Positions 49,481-60,984 of a stretch of 64,000 bases of DNA are shown here, piece after piece. Made by a program: the position numbers and the translations under genes. The notes beneath the pieces were generated by a model that was not told where the DNA came from, searched no databases, and saw nothing but the letters and a program-made list of their open reading frames with translations. Positions within the stretch are counted from its first letter, which is position 1. Each line of letters opens with the position of its first letter. Source of the stretch: Chrysomallon squamiferum (taxonomy: Eukaryota > Mollusca > Gastropoda > Neomphalida > Peltospiridae); contig CM022670.1 in the NCBI GenBank assembly GCA_012295275.1, forward strand, positions 16,302,698 through 16,366,697, in the 5' to 3' direction.

Positions 49481-52400
49481 TTATTCATATCTCTTCAAGA
49501 ATTCTGTTGCAAACTTAGAAGGAACTGACAAAAGAATGAAACTTGGTGTTCCACCTGTCACAACATACCTGAAAGGAAAAATGAAAGCCACTTTATCATG
49601 AAATTATTAAGCAACTGTATGTATAAGTCAAATCCTTATTAATATTTTATAAATGAATAAAATATCTTGAATAAATATTTATGTTCTTTACTATGTAAAG
49701 CATCATTTAACAACTTTTATCACGAATGAAATTTTTATGTTCTTTACTATGCTAGAGAACAATAAATTAAATAATATAGTATCTGAATCACTTAGACAAA
49801 TTTACAGATTATAAAAAGAATAATGACAAAAAATGTAAAATCTGACAATTTTAAAAGTTTAAAATTGTTAATGCTGATCATAGGTGAAAAAACCCATACT
49901 TTTCATGTTGTAAAATTTTCAATAATGGTGTCTTGGAAGGTACTGGATACAACTTTTCTTCTTGTCTGTTTTCAAAGAAGATCTGAAAAGTGAAATATTA
50001 AAACATGAGCTTTTTATTAACAGTACAGATTTGATGGATTGTGGACTGCTGAAGTGGCAACAACTGTTAAAGATAGTAAGTTTTTTTTTCTCAGTATTTT
50101 GGGCCTTCTGATTAACTGTCCACTTATTTATAAACATAAAGGATGCTTGAGTGACATGTATGGTAATTTAGATAACAAATAAAATGGTACCTGAATATGC
50201 TCAGGGGTATACTTGGAATCAGCATCCCAGTGAACAGGCTGTCCTTCTGGTCCAAACATGCAAACAAGATGATCAAAGAAACTGAAAATTATTAGAATAA
50301 AACACTGAATCCTAAATGTTAATGAAGCATGAAATACAAGTTGTTACACTAAAAATTCTTAATATCTTATAATGTGCTTGTATACATGCACACACACACA
50401 CACCACACACACATAATCACTAAAGTACATATGTATATATATGTATACACATATACAAACACATGCACTTTATATGTATTTTATATATATTAATAAATAT
50501 CTGTAAATCTGTCTGTTGTAGCTTTAAAAACATACTGTTTATTGATTTTTGTAATTTTGATCTAAATTACCTAATACAAGGTGACAAAAATATTTCAGTT
50601 GAGCCAATGTTAAATAGACATATACAAATATAAATATTGTTTTTTGAAGATACAACTGAATTTCTGTTTTAATGGACCTAGCATTTTAACATTATTTGAA
50701 AAATTCTAAAAATATACATATTGAAATGTATATAGTCCTCAAAATACATTTAACCATAGTACTGAATTATATAAACTAATTTCCCTCAAATTAAAAATCA
50801 ATAACATTAAAAAAAGAAAGAAAAAAAAAGGAAAACAACAAAACAAACATGTTACAGAATACATATAGTTTCAAATGTCATCTTTGGAATTTCTCATTTT
50901 TCATGCTTTTAGAAGCAGCCAAATCAAACATCATCTATAATTATGAGATTCAAACATCCGATAATTGCTGATACAAATTCTATTAAATGGCTCCTGGATA
51001 AACAAAGCAAAAAGGTACTACTTTTAACACTTTGTTTTGGAAAATTATCATCCATTTCCAGAAGCTTAATATATAAATGTAACAAAATTTTTATTTCAAT
51101 AGTTAAAATTTACTTCAGTGATTCATTAATGTGGGTTTTCTCACTACTGAACTAAATTTTGAATACCTCTGTTTATTATTATTATTACTATTTTTTTAAA
51201 ATGATTATTATTACCTATCATTTTCACAGAATTTTTCTATGAAATCCGTCTCCCCATATTCAGGATAGAAAAACATCACTGGCCAATGAAGAATTCCATT
51301 TTCATCTTGAAAAACCTTTGCTCCTGATGGGTTACATGTCTCTACACTTGTCAACAACAGCGAACTTCCTTTTTTTAACTTGGAATTCTGCTTCATTCCA
51401 GCTAGATGAACTCCTCGTCTCTGTTAACACACAGTATGTTAAAAACACTTTTTTATCAATGTACTCGAGTTGAACTGTTACCTTTAACATTCCTTGTTTT
51501 TTTAATAACCAGCGATTTCATTATATAAACAAATACGGAACAGATAAATATGGCAACTGATGATTTCATGGCTAACAAATTTTCTAGCAGATAAATGTAC
51601 AGATATGGTAACTTAACCAGTGATTTATTTATCTTTGTTGTCATCTCATACCTAAATATATATATATATATATATATATTTAGGTATGAGATGACAACAA
51701 AGATAAATAAATATATATATATATACACTCAGTCAGCACATACTTATTAATGAACTTAGACATATATCTATACAAAAATAAATAGTTAATCAAGTGCAGA
51801 AGTAATGCCTTAATTTTCAGTAATATTATACTGTGTTTGTTTCTAATCAAATAAGCACAAGTTAGATTTTTACCTCTATTACAGATATAAGTTTTTGTTC
51901 TTCCTCCATTTCTTTCCTTTCTTGAACTTCTTGTTTTCTTCTGTCTCGATCCTGGTTTTTCTGTAACATACATCACCATGCTAACAGTTATTGCCCATTA
52001 AACAATTGGGAGATGCATATTATTTTTTTAAGTATATTACAATAAATATGACATGTTAAATGACCTTTAAAATGATTGTGCCATTTTAAGTGGCAACATT
52101 TAGTGGTAAAACTGATTGATACTTATTATGCAAAATACACCAATTATTTTAACTTTAAAACAACCAAAGTTTTAACCACTTTGATATATGTGTGTATGAA
52201 TGCATATGACTTTAAAACAATTGTTTCATATATGAGTTGGTGTGCCAAATATATAACTTTTTAAATACTTTTGTGCTGATTCCCATAAATGTTATAACAT
52301 TTTAAGTTCTGTAGAGCACCATGAATGAATATTTCATTCACAGATTTAGATCAAGCATCTGAGACACGGATCATCCAAAATTGTTAAATTAATCATATTT

Positions 52401-54634
52401 GTAAAAATTTGACACATTAAGATAGGAAAATCATTACAATTTCTAAACAAATTAAAATATTTCATTAAAAAAATGTAACTCTAAACATGAATTAACCTTA
52501 ACCAAATATATAATCTCTGGAATGTTTAAAATAAGTTTTGATGGTTTCAAATTTTATTATGGGTATTTAAAGAGCTTATGAAACAGAGACATTTATATCC
52601 AGTTGTGTGTGAATCAGAAAATAATTTGCATATAAGTTGACACAGGCAAATGTTAACAGTCAAAGTTACAGTAAATAATTCTGAAAACCTGTTTCTATGG
52701 AGTAAATTTATTAAATGTGCAGGTAATATGCATATACTTAAAAATATGGTAACCTTACTCTGAATTAACATTAGGGCATTTGGTCAATACTATGTTGACC
52801 TAAATGTTGGACACTGTTTGCTCAACAGGTGTAAATATCTGGCTGAAATGTTCTTTGATACTGGTAAGATAGATTAGAATGACCTGTTACTGACCTTCAG
52901 TATTTCTGCTTTTTTTCTCATTTCTAACAGTTTGGGATTTTCTGGCTCCAACTGAATGAAAATATATAATGGCTTGATTATCATTAAGGAAATATAATCA
53001 GTTTTTGAAACTTTATTTTAATAATAATAATAATGATATCAGGAATGGAATATTCATATTCATTCCCATAGTAATCATTTAGATTCTTGGAGAAATCATG
53101 CTTGTCCTTGATAATAGTTTGGTTTAATAATATTAATATAAGTTTTAAATTTCTTAAAATGAATTTTTCACTTACTCAGCTAAGTTACTTATAATTAAAC
53201 TGAATAGCATGTTGCACTAAGTCTAAACACCAGTACTTTTTATTCAGGAAATTATGACATCCATTAAATTTTTATGTTAAAAGTTAATGAAAATGTACCA
53301 GAAGACCAGCTTCACACCAGTTGATTGCACTTTGTGACTTGCCCATCTCCAAACAACACTGAGCACCTATATTATAACAACATATTAGTGCAAACACATT
53401 AACAAGTTCAAGTAAACAAAAATATAAAGTAGAAATAATTTTACTCACAATATATTATCATTTTCATTCACATCTCAGCAGAAAATATAGCCATTTGGAT
53501 CAATGAAAACTTTTGTCACATTTCAGCTCAAATTAACAAGAAAGTAGTGCAAAATCTTTTTTTTATCTTTCTTATCAACTGAACACCATTTGAACATACA
53601 AATAACGTATGTCTCACTGATCAAAATTGGCATCCTTTGAAAATGAACTATTTTCTGAAGATCTGCCTGCATCATTAACTGTAATTACCCTTGTGTTACA
53701 TCTCACACAACATTTGGCCTGATTGACTCAAGCTAGATGTTTGCTGCAGAGCAATTCAGAAAATCACTTGTTATTAATTAACTGGGTGATAATTTTTTAA
53801 ATAATTGCTTAATATAGCCATATGAATAGTGTTTTCTTGATGAGTTTAAAAAAATATTGTCTTGTCTGTCCCTCTTTAAGTCACTCATTAATATTTAGTG
53901 ATGTTTATAATCTATCTTTATAACTCACCTTTGAATATAGCTTTAAAGTGGTCTGGTTTGAACTTCCTTGCAAAAATACAATCATTTAATGCTGAGCGAT
54001 AATTGCCTGTAATTAAAAGCATAACATTATTCACAGAACATAATATTATTTCATAAATGTAATTTACAATCAAGAAAATGAACCTAATATAACAAATGTT
54101 TTAAAGACAGCTGTAATATTAAACAAAACTCATATGTTTCTTATATTGTTGAAAAAACTCTGACATCAAAATTCTATCTACTTATATCTACCTACCTACC
54201 TGTGTGTCTGTCTGTTTATCAATCTACCCATCTACTGTCTGACTGTCTATCTATCTATTGATAATTGTCTGTCTATAGCTGATGGCTAATCTGCATATCA
54301 TTCACTAAGTCTTACCCAAATGAAACTGTGCTGCAGCTCGATTGCTGTAACAAACAGCATTAAGTTCCTTTTGTGGACAGCGACACTTTATGGCTGCTGT
54401 GTAATTGTCTCGTGCCAGTTTATATTTTTTCTTTTTAAATTCATAGTTTCCTTCATCCCGATAACTGTCAGCATTAGCTAAAACAGATGAGAAATAACTA
54501 ATACTGATAACAGAAGTGGATGATTATTCTAGAAGCAAACAGTATCATCTATAGTAAAGAGGATTTATAAATATTAAAATATCTCAAAACACTTTAAATA
54601 AAATTTAAATTATAATTTTTTAATAATACATGTA

Positions 54635-54685
<51 letters not shown>

Positions 54686-56719
54686 AATGGTTACTTTTTA
54701 TAAGTTAAAAATACAAGAATTTGATATCTGACCCATTACTGATTTCTAAATCAAAACATTACTCCCTCCACAAAAAACCCCACAAACAATCTGACATTAT
54801 CATGAAAAGGTTTTCAACATCATGCAATGCATGATAAACATTCTAATCTGTTTCTACGAGACATTATTTTGATTAACTATTCCACTCATTTAATTTTATT
54901 TCAGGAGAAGATGAAGACACAATAATGAATATTCAATCCTTTTTTTATGAACTATGCTGCAAACCGTATGTAGTAAATTGTATTCATATTTATTTATAGA
55001 ATTTATTTTACATTTTTATGAAGGCTCAAGACAGGAAGCAGATACAGACTGACAAACTTGATCTCCATTTCTTGTACAACAAATTAAAACTAACCAGTAG
55101 GATTTTCACTTTCATATTTGAGTGCCATCAAACCTTCAACATCTGGGGTTAAAGGTTTACTCAGATCAATTTCCTTCATAAATGCTGGATGCTTCATCAT
55201 TTCCTAAAAATAAAGAAAACATTGTTCTTACTGAATGAATATACTTTTTTTCCCCCTGCTACATACTAATAAAATGAATGAATTATAGAATGTAGTAAGT
55301 TATATAATAAATGTTTAACATTATCATTGTAATTATTAAAGCATAACAATAAATAATAATAACAATAAAATAAATAAATAAAATTTATTACAGACTGCAA
55401 AATATTCAAATCTCTGTTGTAACAAATAATTTTACTTATTATTGAAAATAACAATTTAAACTGATTCACTGTTGATGCTACATTTTGAACAACCAGTCGT
55501 GTGTTCCTGCAAAAATATATTTTGTATATCTGCAAAATTGTTGTAACATACAGCTATTTAATTTTTCTAACATGACTGTGACTTCTAGAATGATCCTGAA
55601 AACTGTGTTTGTACTTCAGTTTGGGAACTGTTCCATTATAATATATCAAAATGTACAGTGGAATACCCTGATTTGATCCAACTGATATACATCATCTTTA
55701 AAAGTATCATGAGAGAAATACTTCTCTATCATTGATTGTACAGAAGTAGCAGACTACTGAACGTTTTTTTGATTTGCAGAATAATATAATTCTGTATGTT
55801 CAGCTTTTAAAAAATTCTGTATAACAACATTTAGCTGTAACCTTTTACCAAAATCTCTCATGGGAGTATGTAGCCATATGTTAGCCAGACAGACACAACT
55901 TTCTATTTTTGTACTTTGTCTTGTCATTTTTTTAATGAATCCTTGCATAAACCAGATATGTCTACTAACAAATTATCTTATCCTTTATGCAACAAGTTGC
56001 ATGCTTTTGCCAAATCCATGCCAAACATTACAATACAATCTTGTGGATCAGTTTTTTTATTTACACTATCCCAAAAATACTTTGAAAAGACTATCTACAT
56101 TCCTAGAAACTGCTTCTGGTTACAGGTAGATTTTACTGTGAATCAAAAGACGTATGTTGGTTTTCTTTTCTGGAGATGAATATCAAAAGAATATCATAAC
56201 TGTCTGACATCATTTCCATGTTTTTCTTTCCAGCAGCTGGTGATATGAATTCCTCTGTTTTGGCAAACACATGTTTAAACAATTTTCTCTCCTTGTGTTA
56301 TTAAGGACATTTGTTTACAGACCTGAAAATTCTTATTACTTTTCCTTAGATTGCATGTACTCTTTATTTTCTTCCTGCACTCTGTACTATACTGCTAACA
56401 TTAATAATCAGTGAAATGCAACATATATTATGGAAGAATTATATATTAATATCATCTTATTTTTACAATAAATCTCTCAAATATCTAAACATTGTATCAC
56501 TAGTAATTTATTATAATAGATGTAGAAAAGTCTGACGTGTATCTAATAAGAAATACATTTAAACAATGTGACCTCAAGTTACTTTCTGGTAAAAATAAAT
56601 TGAAAATTTAATCTAACTATTTTACAAGATTTTAAAAAGTAATTTCACTTTTTTTTTTTTTTCATTACCTGATTAATTCGGACTACTTGATTCTGAATCC
56701 ATCAAAGAGGTTGGAAAGT

Positions 56720-56759
<40 letters not shown>

Positions 56760-56788
56760 CTGTGTGTGTACTGATATATGTATATATC

Positions 56789-56821
<33 letters not shown>

Positions 56822-58303
56822 CTGTATGTATATGTGTGTTACAGTCAATCTGTAACCAGTCATTACATGTAATGCCTAAACAAATCAGTTATTTTGCAAA
56901 GTGCCTATGACCACAGGCAGTACACCAAATGACTGAAAATCTTAACTATTCATTAGGCAAAATGATTATAGTGTTAGTTATAATATCACATAACTTAAGT
57001 CTTAATCATTTGAGAAGTTGAATGTTAACGAAGAAGTCAATGTCAAATCATGAAAATAATATACAGAGGTTAGGAAGGTCACTATGTTTTTAATACAAAA
57101 GGCTACCATGGTAAAAATTAGTAGAACACTGAATTTGTTTTTGAAACATTTGCATCAGCTGGACATGCCTCTCTTAAGACTTGCACGGTCACACCTAACA
57201 TATCTTTGTTAACCACAGGATTCATGATTAACAGTTCCAGTTTACTTCTCTTGGCCTTAAGCTCGTCTGGGAAGAATGTGCTCCATTTCTGTATTTTAAG
57301 ATATTGTCTATGCAAGCTTTGAGTAAATGAGCAGGCACAGCAACTGGAGAAGGACTCCTCAGAAGTCAGACTGCCATATTCTAGTGTTCAATCTGAACCT
57401 AAATTGTTCAATGCTGTGACCTCAGCAGCATGCTTTGAACTTAGAGCTTGAAGAAAGACAAACTTGGTTAGGTAGTCTTGATACACAAAAATCTTCTTAA
57501 ATAAATTTAGTGTCATGGACTGCATATCAATAAGAAGAGAATTCCTTAATCCTTGGGCATTTGCATTTCTTCTGCAATTCATGATAATAAGACTTCAAAA
57601 GACTGAAAATGCTGTCAGTAAAAATTTTTGAAAGATGAAAGTCTGTAAAGATTTGTACTAAGGAATTAGAAGAAACTACTGAAAGTAGATGTCTTAATCC
57701 ATTTGTTTACTAGGTTTGAGAATAAACCAGCAAACCATTACAACTAATAAGGGATGAAAAGGCTCTTTTAGATAAGAAGACATTAATAATATAGCAGATT
57801 CTGTGTTTGTTTATAAATAAACATTAATTACCATTACCTTTTGTTAGTAATATTCAAGAGATATTAAGCATATTTTCAAAAAGATTTTTTGAATTGGTTT
57901 AATCTGAAATTTTGTTAAATTTAAATATTCAGTTACTGTATAATAATAAATAATTCATATTAAGTAGTATTTTAAAACATAATATTATAAACAACATACT
58001 TCTTCTTACTTGTTACTAAAATATGATTTTATCAATAATTAAGGCCAAATGCCTGTATTCAAATGTCAACAGTAAGATTTCATTAATAAATTGATATTAA
58101 TTTATTGTCAAACTAATTGAATTCTCTCCAAATAATAACAAACAACAAACCTCAAGTTCTGCTTCAAAATTCTTCACTTCACCATTGTCTGTGGAATATG
58201 GATTAACATGTGCATCTTTTTTTGCTTCAGCAATACACAGGTTGAGATCTTCATCAAGTTTTTGACAAATATCTTTATCATATTCATTTGAAGTCTTACT
58301 CAT
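49481..58303 (-). CDS. TTC4: Tetratricopeptide repeat protein 4, Hsp90/Hsp70 co-chaperone
   Basis: Homologue of human TTC4 and yeast Cns1, a TPR co-chaperone that links Hsp70 and Hsp90. Minus-strand exons: 58151-58303, 55095-55203, 54316-54477, 53929-54006, 53299-53366, 52895-52951, 51874-51960, 51215-51420, 50191-50281, 49900-49982, 49481-49568; all phases join to 393 aa (human 387). N-terminal segment HPAFMKEIDLS, then three TPR units: SYRDEGNYEFKKKKYKLARD (from about 92), LNAVCYSNRAAAQFHLGNYR, and FKAIFKGAQCCLEMGKSQSA. A charged helix with ERKEMEEEQKL follows. The C-terminal wheel-like domain has LHWPVMFFYPEYGETDFIEK, FFDHLVCMFG, YTPEHIQIFFENRQ and LKILQHEKYVVTGGTPSF, all aligned with TTC4. 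A probable 5' UTR intron runs from 58339 to 58725. Confidence 0.96.
51623..51712. repeat. Perfect inverted repeat around a (TA)n core
   Basis: Arms of 33 bp of non-repetitive sequence (left arm holds TTGTTGTCATCTCATACC, right arm its exact complement) flank about 24 bp of alternating TA. The symmetry centre is 51667.5. It lies in the TTC4 intron between exons ending at 51874 and starting at 51420 on the minus strand. Confidence 0.9.
54625..54682. repeat. (TG)n microsatellite in TTC4 intron
   Basis: (TG)n of about 24 units between TTC4 exons at 54316-54477 and 55095-55203. Confidence 0.9.
56719..56817. repeat. Compound (CA)n-(TG)n microsatellite
   Basis: (CA)n at 56720-56758 followed after a short spacer by (TG)n at 56790-56815, so the two blocks are complementary and could fold back. 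Confidence 0.9.
57388..57582 (-). pseudogene. Integrase-like relic (KRBA2/SCAND3-type DDE fragment)
   Basis: A 64-codon frame containing LLIDMQSM and YQDYLTKFVFLQALSSKHAA. This resembles the start of the retroviral-type integrase core in KRBA2/SCAND3-like and Ginger/Gypsy-type proteins, where a (V)DLIDMQS segment is followed by a YQDHLTKFV..LKSKRAAEV segment. The frame is short, no intact catalytic triad can be assembled, and stops follow on both sides. It is a degraded mobile-element copy in the TTC4 intron. The neighbouring frame 57118-57315 may belong to the same element but has no recognised motif. Confidence 0.55.
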
Positions 58304-58725
58304 TTTATCTTCAGTGTGGTGTTATTCATGAACAATATCTGAAAAATAAAAATAAACATATATTTAATATATTTACATTAGAGTAGTTCATGTTTAGTTG
58401 ACCAAAGCTTATGGGAAAAATATAGGTAATATTAATATTGATTTGCAAGCTTTTTATTTATTTATTTTTTCTCCTTCTTTGAATGTCTTTAAAGTTACAC
58501 AGTGACACTCATAGACATCAGATTCTGAGATTGATAGTCATATTCGACGATAAAACCTTACATTTCCTCAGCTTTTCTATTAACAGTTAAAGTTTTAACA
58601 AAATGACTTCTGTTGTAATTTAGTAATTATTCTTGGTCATAATCTTGTTTAATTATTTTCCTGAAATTTTAATAATAATAAAAAATAACAACAATCTTTT
58701 AAAAACAGTCTAAATACTAACATAC

Positions 58726-58830
58726 CTCTCGTCGTAATTTGTGAAGGATAGCCCTAAAATGCGGAGTTGGCGTTCTGCGCCATTAAGAAACAACTCTTTC
58801 CTCTGTCAGTGTCACTCTAAAACCTAACCA
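58726..58830 (-). promoter_or_regulatory. Probable TTC4 5' UTR exon and promoter
   Basis: The coding exon is preceded by an acceptor (CAG, 58339-58341), and a consensus donor (GAGAG|GTATGT, minus strand) ends an upstream exon at 58726. The stretch to about 58830 is GC-richer than its flanks. The next gene, ANKRD29, starts 630 bp away on the other strand. Confidence 0.45.
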
Positions 58831-59424
58831 AATAAATCAGATGTGAGCGTAATGTAATTCAGACAGTAACTATCACCTTAATCCTAAACAAAACAATAAA
58901 AAAGATTTTAATTTAAAGGTATTTTCTGTATTTTCTAAAAAAATTCTGTAATAAATAACAGTTAATGCATATTTATGATTAACAGTAATGAAAATTTATT
59001 AAATGAGAAAGTGTAATTAAATAAAATAATTAAAACCGAAAAAAAAAAAAATAATAATAATAATAATAAAAAATTGATAGTGAAAGTCATGTCCGCATTT
59101 TGCGAGTAACCCATCAGGATTAGATAAAATAAAAATAAATGTAGTTGTCAAATAAAAAAGTATTGCAATTAACGTACTGTACATTACAGTGCAACTTGGG
59201 GCTTTTTTTTCTCTCAATTATTAGTTTGTTAAAAAGAAATTAAATGAAATTAAATGTTGTATGTTAAAAAGTGTTTTTCGATTAATCTGTGTTAATACTG
59301 TTACCTGCTTTTCTTCAATACTGATTTTCTATATTTAGCCTACACGATCGTCAAGGTCCATCCAAGGATCAGTTTCAGAACCTGTCTGTGAATCAGCAGC
59401 CGGCATATAAATCACTTTGTAGAA

Positions 59425-59466
59425 ATGAGTGCACAATCGTCAGCAAATAGCTTATTATGTCTTTAA
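59425..59466 (+). other. Upstream ORF overlapping the ANKRD29 start
   Basis: ATG at 59425 opens a 13-codon frame (MSAQSSANSLLCL) that ends in TAA at 59464-59466, past the ANKRD29 ATG at 59457 and in another frame. If transcription starts upstream of it, ribosomes initiating here would bypass the main start. Confidence 0.4.
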
Positions 59467-60952
59467 AGGTAATATTGTTGTTTTATCAGTTTTTACATGC
59501 TATTTTCATCACTAATTATCATAATAAGAAAATACTGACATATCCATTAATCTGTGGCTGGACATATCGTTTGTAGATGTAATTTTGGGATCATTCAGTT
59601 CACTAACGGATTGTTTTCATGTCAAACTTCATAACAAAATTTTGTGCAAATCGGTAATGTAGGATATAAATCCACCATAGTTTATTTAAAAATGGATGCT
59701 GCAAATCTAGAATGACGTTTTGGTGCTTTTATAATCAGCAGCAATATTGATAAAGATCATGTTTTATAAGCAATAAATATACTTTATTACTTATATATAT
59801 AGAGATTTGATGTTATTCCATAATTATCTGGGAAGTGCAGATTGTTTTGATTGTTGTAATCTTTTTTTCAGGTAGTTTTTTCTGTTGCAGGTTACAAAGC
59901 TATATTCACTTCAACAGTTAATAATTTTCTAGTATTTGTTTTATATGCATATAGTTTTACTTTTTTTTTTACTTCGTTTTTTTTCATACATTAATGTTAT
60001 TTTTAACATGGTATCTAATTTCACACTGCCCACTTTATCTTATATTTTATATTCACTAGATGATGCACACTGAAAAAATGTTTTTAACTGTTATAATTGC
60101 AATATTGCAGATTTATTTAAACAGTAAAGCTATCAAACAATTATTCTGAATTCAGATTTAATTTTCAACTAGTTGACTTACATGAAAACTGTTCAACATG
60201 TAACATAATTTCTAATTAAAATTAATCTAACTGAAGATTTCTTTTCACTCTAAACAGCATGTTTGAGTATTACAAAGTTTCATAGTTTTATTTAATTATT
60301 CACCATTACTAAATAATAATAATAATAAATAATAATAATAATAATAATAATAATACAAATTTAGTAAACATCAAAAGGTCTAACAGATCCTTCATCCAGG
60401 TGTAAGGATACTTTCAGAATTTTAGTTAAAACAAGGTTTAGAGTCAGATTTAATTTAGTTGTTTTTTGCTTTTAATATTAAAAACAGTCATTGCAATGCA
60501 CAGAATAAAACAATTCCATTAATTTTTATTGTCAGAACTATGTTGGTGAGATTATTTCATGGGAACATAGTGTATTATTTCAGAACAAAAAGATTGGTGA
60601 AAAATATTTGTTCTGTTTTTAATGGGTTTATTTTTCAAAATATAAATGGAACACAGATATAGAGGCTTTTGTTATTATTTGATAATAAAATATGATTGAG
60701 ATTTTATTAATAATAACCATACTCTTACATGATAAGATTTAGAATTTTTTTTTTTTAATTTTGTGTGAAAACTTATAGCTTTAATAATAATAATACTACT
60801 TATAATAGTTATGGTGATGATAATAATGGTTATAATATTAGCAATAATAATAATGATAATGATAATGATAACGATAACAACAACAACAACGGCAACAACA
60901 ATAACAATACTACTTATAATAGTTATGGTGATGATAATAATAGTTATAATGT

Positions 60953-60984
<32 letters not shown>

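Larger units (their letters stand above)
55204..58150. other. Large TTC4 intron with repeat-derived DNA
   Basis: 2.9-kb intron after the first coding exon. The part 55480-57600 has longer but broken frames on both strands and a more balanced composition than the flanks, consistent with decayed mobile-element DNA. It includes a (CA)n/(TG)n compound microsatellite at 56719-56815 and the integrase-like relic listed separately. Confidence 0.55.
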
